A stretch of 64,000 nucleotides of DNA from Ciona savignyi (taxonomy: Eukaryota; Chordata; Ascidiacea; Phlebobranchia; Cionidae). Location: NCBI GenBank assembly GCA_000149265.1, contig CH002032.1:166065-230064 (forward strand), written 5' to 3'. This document shows, piece after piece, positions 1 to 11,720 of this stretch; positions within the stretch are counted from its first letter, which is position 1; each line of letters starts with the position of its first letter. The notes below the pieces were generated by a model, which was given only the letters and a program-made list of their open reading frames with translations, did no database searches and had not been told where the DNA came from. The position numbers and the translations under genes are program-made.

Positions 1-1187
1 CTTAGAAACCCATCAGTGGTTTGAAACTTTGGGCGGTAAAAAACGCACAGTGTGTTTCAACCAATCAGCTCACCGGTTTTAAAATCGTTTAAAATCGCTA
101 CCACAGGTCCACAGTGCGGGGAAAAGACTGAAACAGCCAAACACTGATAGGCAAATGCTAATACTTTCACAAAATACATCAAAAAAATGACTAAAAAAGT
201 GACTGAAGTAACATTTTTTCAGGACTGCCAGTACATTTTTTCTAGTACAATAAGAAAAATATTTTGGCTCGATTAAAATACAAAACTTAAAAAACAGCAA
301 AACCTTGTCGGCCAACAAACAAATTAGACAAATCAAAATAGTTTTTTTTTAATTACAATCAATATGGTGTGTTTGAATTTGAAGTTGGTAGTAAAAACTG
401 ATAACTCCGTTTTACTTAAGTAGCCAGAGTTATTAAAAGTCGTTACATTGGGTGTTAACTCTAATATAGATATTATGTTTTAGCAAACAAAAGTTGCCAA
501 ACATCATAGTTAAAGTGATGTTCAGTGAAATCAGGGCTGCAAGGCAAATAGTACACAATCATGAGCAACTAATTGCACCAAATGGATACCTATAACAGTG
601 AATTAATGTTGAATATGAATTTAGCAAGGCAGGGGTTACGATTTATATTAATTCGACAAGTTAGTAAGGACCGTTAGTACCTATATCCATAAATAAAACT
701 CCCTGTTTAATATGAATTGTATAAGTTTGTAATCCAAATAGTAATTTAGCACCCAATTTGTTAATATGAGACAATAAGGTAGTAACCCCTGTTAAATATT
801 AAAGCTAAAAGTTAGAAAAGTGTTAAAGACAAGCATGGTTATATGCAACAATATAACCGGCATTTGCGCGATGTGAAAAACAGGATATTTATTGAATTAT
901 TGCACACGCTGACATATGATCCAAAAACAAGTTCCAAACTACCTCGACATGGATTAGAAAACAAAATTATCAATAACAAGTCCAGGACTTTATTGAAGTA
1001 TGAATAAGTTAATCGACAAATTACGTTATATTCAATGTATATATTATATAAATGTTTTAATGATGTGTTTTACGACTTAAGGTTTTCCTTCTTTCCTTCT
1101 ATCCTGTATCCCTGTCATTATGAATTCATGATGTAACTTTTGTAGTTGGATGAGAAAAATAACAAATAAAAAATCAAACTTATCTAC

Positions 1188-4100
1188 CTGCATTTTCATA
1201 AGGAGTTGGGATTGCTGGGGAAGTAGTTTCCTCACATTGGCCACATGAAGCAGGGTGAGTATGGGGGGAGCGTGAACGCTGGACACGGTGGACTCACGTC
1301 GGCACACTAGTGCTTTTCGGAGGAACTACATTGGGAAAACGGTTAGGAACTCAAATGAACTAAACAGTGCAAAATTGGTTAGGAATTTAAAGGATATATA
1401 AAATGTTTTTAACATGTTATATTTTTATGTGCTCTTAAAATATTACTCCTAGGCACAATAACAAGGAATACAGAGTAAAATAAAGCGGAAACTGATTAGG
1501 AATTTTAAGAATAATTGTAGAATGTTACTATTAATACTGTACTATTTATAGCACTTTGAGATTTACTTTTTGAAAATGTTAATAAAATCCGAACCAGTTT
1601 TTATTAAACATGTAGACCTGACTGCGGGCATCAGGTGGTAACAACTGTGGTAACCTGACTGCCGGCATGGGGTGGTAACAAAGAAAGCTTAAACAAATAA
1701 ATGGAGTTGTTTAAAAATTAAAAAAATAATGAATAGTCTCATGAATTTTCACGAATGATAAGACTGATCTATGCCAGGGTGTCCCAATTTGGAGATCGAA
1801 CCCCCTGGGAATTCGGATAGTACCCCTAGGTACAAGATAAGAATACAGGGGGTACGAGAAGTCCAGTTATCTGACAGGTAATTAATCTATTTTTAATTTC
1901 CTGTGCTTGTCTGAATTTTCAATTGCAAGAATTAAATAAAAAATTATCTAAACAGATTATTATGGTACTGGTACTTTGATTTCAGTTTGTAGGGAGTATA
2001 ATGATTTAAGTAAATCTCTGATCTTCCGCAGTGCTGAAATTAACTTAATAGTAAAAAAAATGAGAAAAAAGCCCATTAACCTTGAACATATAAATGGGGT
2101 GGTTTCCGACGAGGTATTCCTTCCCACCGCCTTTCAAAACGTAATCATCGTCATTGTCAGAGGGAAGCCGAGATTTTGTTTTCTGTCTCCACGCCGCAAG
2201 TGCTTCACGCGTCAGCGTATCGGTCGTCCACCCAGGATTAATCTTGATTGTGTACACTGTCTAAAATACCAATGGACCATAAATATGGAAAGGAAATTTG
2301 TGTTTATCACTGAGGTTGAAATAAGGACATTTAAAACTTGATGCAGGCAATAATAGATTATTGGATCGAACTATCATAGAACTACATAATCAAAGATTAC
2401 ACGAGGAGACAAAAGCTTCATACAGTCTGAATCAATATACGTTTAACTAAAAACAAACTAATACCGCTGTTACCATATGTTGAACAAACACAGACCTAAT
2501 TTTGGGCGCACCACAACATGTTTATGGCCAGCACTGATGGTGTAAAAACAGTCGAAGCTACGTGGGTGGGACTGAGCGGATATGGGAGTTTAATTGTTCC
2601 AATAAGGTATGCAATAAGCCAAATACAATAAAAACAAAATTAATGCAGCAAATCATGGCGGAAAATCTAGAATGAAGAACAAATAACTATAAAATGTAAT
2701 TTGTCTACTTAGTTTCAAATAGAATCTTTCTTACCATGCCAAAACAATTCATGGCGGTACTACAGAATAAGAATGCAAAGTTTGAAGTATAATTAACCAC
2801 TGTATTTTCAAATTATTTTTTACCTAACAATCAAGAATAAACTAAAAAAAAACCCTAAAAACAAAAACGTCAAAAACAAAAAATGTTGGCGGTATTATAG
2901 AATAAAGTATGCAACAACTTTTAAATATAACTTACCTTATTTTCCACCGTAAGTTGGATGAGGCCAAAATCTTTCAAGTAGTGAGTACTATCGTTGAGGT
3001 ATGGGATTATTGTGGGTGGAAAGTGTTGCTGAATTAGTTCCTGAAGGTATAATTTGAGTGTTAACAAATTAATCACGGTAGGGATTTGTGACATCCTTTT
3101 ATGAACTGGATACCGCGGGCGTTTTTAAAATTATGGATGCAAATTACACCTCTAGCCGGTATTGGCTAACAAAGTTATGTATGAGGTTTGGATTGCCATA
3201 ACTGCAAATAAACTGATATGGACTTGGAGAAAAAATATAAAATTAAAAAAGGAGAAAATTGTACCTTTAGTGTTTTAAAAATAATAAAAAGCTTTATCCC
3301 AACTTTTATGATGTAGGTACTTGAGCACTCCTGACAAAATGGTTCTCGTGGCTTGCCTGGTCTACTTAATACCAGGTTGTCAAGCCCAAACCGACTGCAC
3401 CTCATATTTAGGACAGACAACCAATCTTAAAACCTGACTACGGCCAAATATCCATTAAATTTCGGGACAGTAAGAATTCACTTGCATGTGGTAGCTAAAC
3501 ACAAAAAATCTTTCACGTAAGTAATGGGAGTAAATCTTTTAACAAAATAAAATAAAACATATTAAAATAAAACATATAATAAAAACGGTCGCAATTATGA
3601 GGATTTTTTTTATTCCCCTAAACACCGGTTAAATAGAAAACGGTTGCGGAAAACGTTAATTAACTTTTTATTTGCAAGAGTAAATTCTTACTCGCACAGC
3701 ATAGGTAAAATGCGCGTGTTTATTCGCGTTACTCGCATGGATTTTTGGCCCTGCTGACGATGGGCATATTGTGTACGGTGTGCCAACGATTATCATGTAA
3801 TTTGCCATATTCCTAAATTATAAAACAACACTGCCTGATCTTGGTTACATGAAAAAATAACCATGAACAATAAATCGTCCCAACCTTCCAATGAAGGGCG
3901 TCTCTTTGCTTTGAAACCTGAATCGCCATTTCCCTCATATCTTTCCGGAACGAACTACTTTCATGGTCGATGTTGAGCTCATTATCATCTGAAATGTTAA
4001 GCAAGATTTCAGCAAACATTAGCTTTTTCATTGTCACAATCTGGTAGCCTACTAAGGGGGTGGACCAATGGAAGTCTCTTGTGACATCAGTGTTCATAAC

Positions 4101-5319
4101 AATGGTTAACAAAGTTATACACTATGGTAATGTAATTAAAACAGCATACACCACTCAAAAATGGTCATGAATAAAGACGAGTTTGATTTTGAAAATGTTT
4201 TAGATTTTTGTTGATTGTGAAAAACACATTTATTTAATATGCAGATTGTACAACATCTCACATAGAATTAGTCCAACATACTTTCCAAACTTAAATTAAT
4301 TAAATAATAACCAATACTTATAATTTTTTAAATTATGAAGTCTTGAATACAAAAATTAATAAGTGTTAGTTGAAAGTTTACTTTTGATGCAAGTAAGATG
4401 ATTGATCTCCTGGATCACTCGTTTTTCAGCTATGTTTCCTTGACTTTGAACGAGTTTCAGCACAGGTAACTCATGAAATATGTCAAACTGAAAAATAAAG
4501 GACAATGTATGTAATAAAGCACCAGCCGCATTTGTCTCATTGTTACAGTAAGTGGTCATGAGGGTTTACATTCTGTTTGTGTTCTCCACACCTGCCACAT
4601 TTCTATAGGCTATCAATTAAGAGTTGATACCATTGCATCACTGGATAGATCCAAGAGATTTAAACTTTCGGTGGTTAACAAAAATATAACAGTTATGCCT
4701 GATAAGATTCCCACAAATTGAATAAACATAGTTATATCATCCGGAACAACATAGAAAATAACATTCTTACTTCGCTGAGGTGACGTAATTCATCGACTAT
4801 TTCTTCAGTGAGCCCGAAACTTGTAATGTATGTGAAAATGTAACTTTCCGGGTTAAGCAGCTTGCTGAAAAGAGGGTAGTGTATTGCCTCTTCCCATAGA
4901 ACCTAAAAAAATACAAAGAAAATGTATGTCACCTGTTTACCGTAACACATCTTCAGTTCATTGGCAAGGCCGGTATAATTGCCCACTAATCACATTGGAT
5001 AATATGGTTAAATACCACATTAGTTATGAATAGACACAATACCTGTACCTTAATTTTATCCACTTGTTTAAGAAACCAGAGTATCTAATCTCACATGCAA
5101 AAGGGTTGGAATACCACTTACATTTACTTTATGTTCACGTAAAATAGAGAAACTTACATGTTTCACTTGTTTTATTGTGTAATTCCGTGGTATATCAAGA
5201 GGGATGTATATGCCGGTTGGGAGAAAGAAGTCAACACTGACATTAAGGGAGTTGTGGTATCCCCACTCATCATAGATCGACTCCTCTTCATATGCATACA
5301 TCCCACCAGAAGAACTCAT
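1188..5319 (-). CDS. Class IA phosphoinositide 3-kinase catalytic subunit (p110), N-terminal part
   Basis: This gene encodes the lipid kinase that phosphorylates PtdIns(4,5)P2 at the membrane, working with a p85 adaptor and RAS. Seven coding exons are visible on the minus strand: 5319-5158 (start ATG, MSSSGG), 4902-4771, 4487-4382, 3988-3885, 3040-2936, 2260-2081 and 1292-1188. All junctions agree in phase, giving 298 codons. Exons 1-3 resemble the p85-binding domain (DEWGYHNSLNV..FFLPTGIYI, then EEAIHYPLFSKLL and LPVLKLVQ). Exon 6 is the RAS-binding domain (YTIKINPGW, KTKSRLP, YVLKGGGKEYLVGNHP). Exon 7 ends it (LTLLHVANVRKLL). The adaptor-binding domain marks it as class IA. I cannot say whether it is alpha, beta or delta; a single ancestral copy is likely. 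The C2, helical and kinase domains must lie left of the window. The acceptor at 1292 was chosen because an alternative 14 bases upstream brings a stop into frame. Seen: residues and phases. Known: the p110 family. Identification is strong. Confidence 0.88.
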
Positions 5320-6113
5320 TTTTAAGGGTACCAGTACTTCTGTTCAGGTATTGTGCTAAACATAAGTTTTTCCATGCCAAGTATTCATGTTTAGCATGAT
5401 TTCTAATTCGAATAGGCCTTGTGTTTTCCTGAAAGGTGTATGAAGATGGATTTTAAACAGTGTGTTGATGGTTTTACCAAGGCAAAATGGCTTTTAAAGT
5501 GCCAAAACTTAAATAAACATCTTAATTGAATAGGAAGATTGAAACACTAATACGTTTCAGATTACAGCTTAAACTCTCCCTACACATCTACGATAAAATT
5601 AAACTAGATCTCTTTTAAGTCGTGTTAGCCTTTGAATGTCCTGCAAACACATAGAATAATCATTTAGCATAAAAGGTAAAAACACTACGTTTAAACTGCT
5701 AAAAACGATGGTCACAATATCTGTATATCAAAATAACCCTGTAATCTTCAGCTGCGAAAGCGTGAATCTATGAATGAACTCGGGTTGTTTACGATATTTC
5801 ACTTCCTTATCACGCTTCAATGATTTTTATTCGTAGTGACGTAATATACGTGTTTGTGACAACAAACAACAACCAAGTTAAATGCCGCAACCTAATGATA
5901 ACTTCTAAAACAAAATGACTTATTAGTTAAATTAAATAATGTTGTATATGTAACGGTTTTATTATTTTTAAGTGATTTGATGAGTAATTATTAACAAACG
6001 GGGAGTGAATTTATAGTGATTCGAAATAAAACTTATACTGTCAGTTTGTAATAATATGTTTTTGTTATTCCCATGGCAGCAAATAACTTTCGGCATGCAG
6101 CTTTGTTTAAATT
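5320..6113. other. Divergent intergenic region between the PI3K gene and an unknown gene
   Basis: No coding exon is seen here. The PI3K gene starts leftward at 5319 and the next gene model starts rightward at 6114, so both promoters and any untranslated first exons probably lie in this stretch. I found no convincing TATA or initiator element. Confidence 0.4.
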
Positions 6114-9100
6114 ATGCAACCTTTTAAAGTAGTTTATGTTACCTTTGGCACCATAAAAAGGTTCTTAAATTACTGCGTGTTAACAGGACTGGCAGATTGC
6201 ATTCCCCGTTACATAATTGCCTGCTCCGGTACAGCGTTGACGCCTTTCTATTTTATATTGGTTATAGCCAGACGCCTAATTTGGACAAAAAGTATCGATC
6301 AGGTAAGAGCCATGGCAAAATATTTAGAAACTGTAGATATTTACGTCAATATATTAGGCTGTAGGCCGTGAAGGGTTGCGCGTCAAACTGTCAGCCAAAC
6401 CAATGATTATAAAAAGATTAGGCCCTATATCTTTTTTATAATCATTAGCCAAACGAAGCCATGTCACATTAGTGGGTCGGTTGTGTATTTCGGCATGACA
6501 CGTCGCGAAAATTGCCTGAATCTAGTGGTTCAATTCGCTGAACAAAGATATACCCGTAGCAGTGTTTTTTATTGTATTTATAACAATGCAATGGCCCTGC
6601 AAAAACGACTGAGAGCACATGGTATAAAAGGGCTTATTACCCCAGTATCCTATTCTGATATACAGACATAGTGTTACAGAAGTGACCTTGTAGCATATAA
6701 CGCTTTTTTTGTAGTGCTGTAGCCACGACATTCAGACTCAGAAAATAGAATCCTGTGAAGAAAACAGTACTTTAAACGAGTCAAAAAAACAGTTTGGCGA
6801 GTTTTCGACAACGAAATCTGGAAAACATAAACTGTCTGAGAGTCTACCAATCATTTCCAAAAGTTCGTCTCGGTTTGGTCCGGACAGATTTCGCGGAAAG
6901 TCAGAACTGATGAAGTCAAATGAGTTTAAGATCTATGTTCCGATTTCGGGAAGTAGTTGCAACTGCAGGGTGTCTGGTGACACTGGCACACTCGAGGATT
7001 CAAACAGGAGATATCGTATTCGCAAACACAAGAATTGCAGCACACCAAAACGAATTTCCCCTCGAAATAACGCCGAAGACGTTCGGTTTTGTGAGATTCA
7101 AGCTTGTGGTGCATTCCCTAATCACTTGATCTCTTCGAAACTAAGACCCGACAAAAACAAAGTAAGTGATTAATTGCACTGTGTAAAAATCACAGTACAT
7201 GTATTATGCGACATAGCATGATACCAATATACAACAGCTATGTATCCATAAAGACTGTGTGTGTGCGTGCGTGCGTGTGGTATCCATGGTTGATTAATAT
7301 TTACAACTCATGGGAATCAACATTAAACTGCTGTATATTTATCCTTTCTACCCTATAACTAGAAGTTTCTGGAAAGGGGCTCGAAAGCCTCTAATGCCCC
7401 CTCACAAAAAGTATAAGCTCAATATTTATACGATATAATTGGTACGTTCATCCGTTAAAGGTAAACCCTTAATTCCACCAGTTTCAGTCGATGTCGGATA
7501 GATCCTTGATTCACTGCTATTTTTCAGTCGCGTGTTGAACTTATGGGAGTTAAACTTGGATTCCAGCTGCATAGAGAAGAATCAACTGTGAAAATTCGAA
7601 CAAATCCTGAAGAGAAAACGTGGAATCCTGTTTCGAGCGCATCAATTCCGATACATCCCACAGAAGCGAGATTACTTCAAAAGCTCAGTCCTAAAACGAA
7701 CCATGGGGTAGACAAATCAAAGGTTGCTAGATTCGTTTTTTTTTACATCCGGTAACAATTTATATTTTACGGCCATTTAAGCCAGTCGGGAAGAGCGGTC
7801 GTGATTTGCCGCTACTTGAAAGGTTAGATATAGAAACCGGCTTCCTTGGCCAATAGCATGGACCTTACAGTCTTAATCTATAGAGAATTAATGGGTTGAA
7901 CAAAAACGGATGGAAGTTCTTAATCATATAAAATGCATTGGACAGCTCCGGTTACCCGACATTGCGTGTACAAAGTAAAAGATAATTGCCTGTATAATAA
8001 CACCATAGTTATCTTTCCATGCCCGCGGTGGGAAGCCGAAACTCATTTTGTACCTTAAACCGTCAGAATACTTGGTCCACAAAGTTAGGTTGCTGGAGAT
8101 ATTTTAGCATGTTTTGTATAAATAAAGTGTTATTGCAAATTGCTCTAGGTCTATGAGATAAACGGAAGTGTCTTTCTGTAATATCATTGACCGGGGTGGG
8201 GATAGAAGCTGTAACCATGGATTTGTTAATTTATTGTTTGTCATAATCCTGTACCAGCGACTTCCCATACCGGTGCTTCCATAAAGCAAGACGGATACCG
8301 TCGTGTTAAAAGCATTTCATAAAATGGGTATATCTCCTTGGCTGTGGTGTTTATCTTAGTTCTAGATATATTCGGTAGATATTCCCTGTTAATTACCACC
8401 CGGGCGACGTTCTCCATATTCTGTCCCAGGGTGAGGAAATCACGGTTGAAAGATCTATTGCAGGATTCCATCTAATAAGCGTCCACAGTCCAGTTTCTTA
8501 AGCTGTGGTGTATTGTTGTAATTTATGAGACGTTACCCCTGTTTTAGTCCAAACCATTAATCCATTTAGTTATCCTATATTTTACCAAGATCGAGGCTCT
8601 GCATTGTTTTTTCTATTCTTTTACAGGTGTCAATAGACTAATTCGCGTATTGTTTTACAGGTGTCAATAGACTAATTTGCATATTGTTATTTTTAGAATA
8701 ATCCACTGGGTGGCAACAGCTCTGGAATTGCCTGGGAACATCACCACTTGCAGCGCTATAACCGAGCTTATCGTGACGTCATTGAGCGAGTCAAGGCAGC
8801 CATGAAAATGCGTCATAATGGAATGTACACTGATAGCGGGCAATCGGCGAAGCTAAAAGCGACAGAACTATGCTATGACTGCAGTACCAATGCCCACCAG
8901 AAGTACACGATTGCGGGGCTTAAATGCCAAAGTGATGACTCAATAATCCTGAGTGCGGATCTCGGGTTTAATCCATCTTGTCCGGTGGTACAGGTCATTA
9001 ACCAACGGTTTTCAAATCTTAATCTGTTACAATGCACTTCGATTAGCGAAAAGGCAGATAATATGGAAAACTTATTAAAACAAGTACTAGGTGATATGTA

Positions 9101-9161
9101 CACGAAATCATACACACAAAGGGGACAGTTGAAAAGTGAAATTTATCGAACTGTTCTGTAA
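6114..9161 (+). CDS. Unrecognised four-exon protein gene, about 431 residues
   Basis: Model exons are 6114-6302 (ATG; donor GTAAGA), 6715-7161 (acceptor TTTTTTTGTAG, donor GTAAGT), 7528-7722 (acceptor TTTTTCAG) and 8697-9161 (acceptor ATTTTTAG, stop TAA). All junctions are phase 0, and a poly(A) signal follows at 9213. Residues 1-63 include a hydrophobic stretch (TALTPFYFILVIA). Exon 2 is Ser/Lys/Arg-rich. Exon 4 is a 154-codon open frame with an amphipathic start (RYNRAYRDVIERVKAAMK) and scattered cysteines. Exon 3 has a second possible donor at 7708, also phase 0. I do not recognise the family. Exon 1 is the weakest part; the true N-terminus may lie elsewhere. The long last exon, good acceptors and following AATAAA support a real gene. 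Confidence 0.5.
6402..6446. repeat. Near-perfect hairpin in intron 1 of the unknown gene
   Basis: A 17-base arm (AATGATTATAAAAAGAT) and an 18-base arm (ATCTTTTTTATAATCATT) are inverted copies that differ by one A, separated by about 10 bases. It may be a MITE remnant or a transcribed stem-loop; function is unknown. Confidence 0.6.
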
Positions 9162-9212
9162 CGTTGTAACTTGTCCTTCTCTGAAACGGCTGTAACCTGA
9201 AAGAGAATGTAA

Positions 9213-9218
9213 AATAAA
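9213..9218 (+). promoter_or_regulatory. Poly(A) signal AATAAA of the 6114-9161 gene
   Basis: An AATAAA hexamer lies about 50 bases after the stop codon, which fits the 3' end of the preceding model. Confidence 0.5.
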
Positions 9219-9488
9219 CACATTTTAAGTTTTTACACGACCGTAAAACTAACTTAATTTGATATGATATAAAGTATATATAAAGTATAAGTAAAGATAA
9301 AAGTTGCACAAAAATATGTGTTATACACATGGTTTGGGTTGTGTTTCCTAAAATGGTTCGAGGTTAAGGTTAGATTAGGTTTATGCGTTCGACGTACGAA
9401 GTTGTTGAAATATATCAGGTTTAAGCTAATCCTTAAACCAGGTTTCTACATACCGCCCGAAAAGGATCACAACTGACTCCAACATTGA

Positions 9489-9878
9489 CCAAAGGGATCC
9501 CTTTGTTTTGTGTGCATTTCTACCATTCTTCAAAGTGGCCAGGATGTTTTAATATGCCCACTGAAACGGCCATGTCAACACATTCTTATACGCAGTCCGA
9601 AACCAAATAATACTTTGAATGTCACTGTCAGTTCTGCATGCGGTCACACCATTCTGTTTGACCGCGTGGTTTGCACGACCGATTCAAATACAGAATTTAT
9701 ATACAAAAACTGTCTCAGTGACCAGCCGATCACTAGCTCCAAACTTGGCGCGGTAAAATGTTTTATTTATACAAATAAGCCAGTATTTTTAACATGTAGT
9801 TGTCATAACGGTCGTGCGGTCGAATGCTCAGCTCGGCAGATTCATGTTGGCCGACACCTTGAAATCAAATATACCTAG
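9489..9878 (+). CDS. Cysteine-rich open frame, possibly an exon
   Basis: The frame is open for about 130 codons after a TGA at 9486, but it has no ATG near its start, so if real it is an internal or terminal exon. The product would be cysteine-rich (motifs CGHTILF, TCSCHNGRAVECS), which suggests an extracellular protein. No upstream partner exon or clear acceptor could be assigned and no family is recognised. It could be chance. Confidence 0.22.
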   Translation, partial: PKGSLCFVCISTILQSGQDVLICPLKRPCQHILIRSPKPNNTLNVTVSSACGHTILFDRVVCTTDSNTEFIYKNCLSDQPITSSKLGAVKCFIYTNKPVFLTCSCHNGRAVECSARQIHVGRHLEIKYT

Positions 9879-10136
9879 TGACGACGCCACCTCGGATTCA
9901 AAGGACCAAAAAGTTAAAAAAAACAATAATTTAAAAAAACATCTAAACGGTAGTTACTTGTGTACTGGAGCTGGTAACGATAAAACGGAGCTAACGGCAA
10001 GCCCAGCACGAAATCGACGCTTAAAAAAAACAAATTAAAAAAATACATGACTTTCAGAGGATGTTTGGTCGTCGCAAACCACCTAAATATACACCCTAGA
10101 AAACGATACTTGTGATTCACTCGGAAGGGGAGAAAT

Positions 10137-10335
10137 TAAAAGAAGGGAAGGCGGAAAGGAGGAAAATGCACCCTAAAATTAATTTTAGGGCATTAGAGTT
10201 AGTTTTAAACATAGGGTTGGAGTTAGGTTTAGTTTAGGGGTTGAGTTTAGTGTTTGGGGAAGGGTTAAAATCAATTCCATAGTTTTGGTGAGCAGTTTCC
10301 TCCCTCCTTTCCGTTTTCCCTCCCTTTAGCGTTAT
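10137..10335. mobile_element. MITE-like element, about 200 bp, copy 1
   Basis: Both ends carry purine-rich inverted sequences (GGCGGAAAGGAGGAAAA on the left, complement of CCTCCTTTCCGTTTTCCC on the right). The interior (GGGCATTAGAGTTAGTTTTA, GGTTGGAGTTAGG) recurs in reverse orientation at 46183-46384. Short length, inverted ends and no coding capacity fit a non-autonomous DNA transposon. Confidence 0.5.
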
Positions 10336-11686
10336 CCACTTAAAAGCGCGTTTATCTATCAGGAATATATGCGCGAAGAAAGCTCTTTATTTTGCCTTTT
10401 CTCCACACCTCAATATAGTGAACATGGTCTGTAAAGGAATATTGTCAATGAATCTACTGTTCTAGCAGTTATTATGGGGATGGTGTTCGAATCCAGTACA
10501 GTATACGGTACCCAGGATAATACAACTTAAGTAGGCTTGAGTTTAGGTAAAATGGTATAAACGCTCCAATTAATACCGAGCGTGAATGGCCACCATCCAA
10601 ATAAAGAAATAATCAAAAGGCCAACGGTTAGCACGACCAACCAATGTACAAGGTTTGTAAAAAAACAGTTCTGGTCAAAATTTTGTCAAACAAATCGGGG
10701 AAAACTAACTATAACCTGAGCCCAAACCCTCTTAGTTTTAGTCAGAACCATCCTTTCAAATAGTCATACGCTTTTGTTTAAGACTTATCGCCAAAATTAT
10801 TTTAGTTGTGTGATCGACAATTGATTTGATGACGGAATTGTTATTGGCGAATAATATTTTTTGGCGAAACTGGTTAAATAATTCATACGGTAATGCATAA
10901 AGTAAAGTTTTGTGACGTCACTATTTGCTGTGTTATTTGAAACATCTTTAGTACAAGAGTGTGTGTTGTTTGTACAGCCATCATCTACTGTTTAGAAAAT
11001 GTAGGGAACACTTGAAACTATAATCGGTTTGTCTGAACTGTTGCTCAGTCGAAGCCAGCGCGCGAGATTTCCTTTGTAGGGATTCCGTCCGATTAGATTT
11101 TAACAAAGAGCGACCCGACCTGTCAAATTTCCTAGGCATAAACAAAAAGCGGGATTCCCAGCACAGTGGTACACTGTTCACTGTATGCCGCGAATGTGCT
11201 GGAAAGCAGGGCGAGACTGAATGTTGATGCACCAGCGTGTTTGCGCTGATAACGACCGAAGATTGAAGTAAGTCAGTCATTTGATACGAGTTGCATAGCA
11301 GTAATGATCCCAGACATAATGCAAAAAGAAGGAAATATTCTGAGAAGTAATCTACCCACGCGTAGTAATTTTAGTAATTTGAACTCGACCAGTTATGCGG
11401 AGTTTTTGAAAACTACCATCAACAAAACAGAACTTTAAAATTAAACACGCAGCAAGAGAGAAATGTATATATCTAGACAGGCATTCAGGTATTTAGGGTT
11501 AACTATATTGCCGGTACAGAATATAAGCGCATTGCACTTCATTCTCAAGTTTTAGATTATAGAAAGGTAATGCAACTAGGTTACATCAGTACCCTATTCC
11601 CAATCACATCTCCGTAGTACTTCCTGTTTTTGTTGGTCACGAATGGTACCTTTGTTCAATACGCGTACACATAGCTTGTTCTCGTA

Positions 11687-11720
11687 CCCGACTTACATTA
11701 CAGTGGCGATGTAAGTCGGG
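11687..11720. repeat. Perfect 12-bp inverted repeat
   Basis: CCCGACTTACAT and ATGTAAGTCGGG are exact complements separated by 10 bases. This could be a stem-loop or a protein-binding palindrome; nothing nearby tells which. Confidence 0.6.

Noticed and set aside
2045..2341. Plus-strand frame of 121 codons at 1976-2341
   Set aside because: It is the shadow of the PI3K RAS-binding-domain exon on the other strand, where residues match the family and splice sites agree in phase.
7258..7282. GT-rich tract considered as a regulatory element
   Set aside because: It is a short simple GTGTGT/GTGC repeat with no other support.
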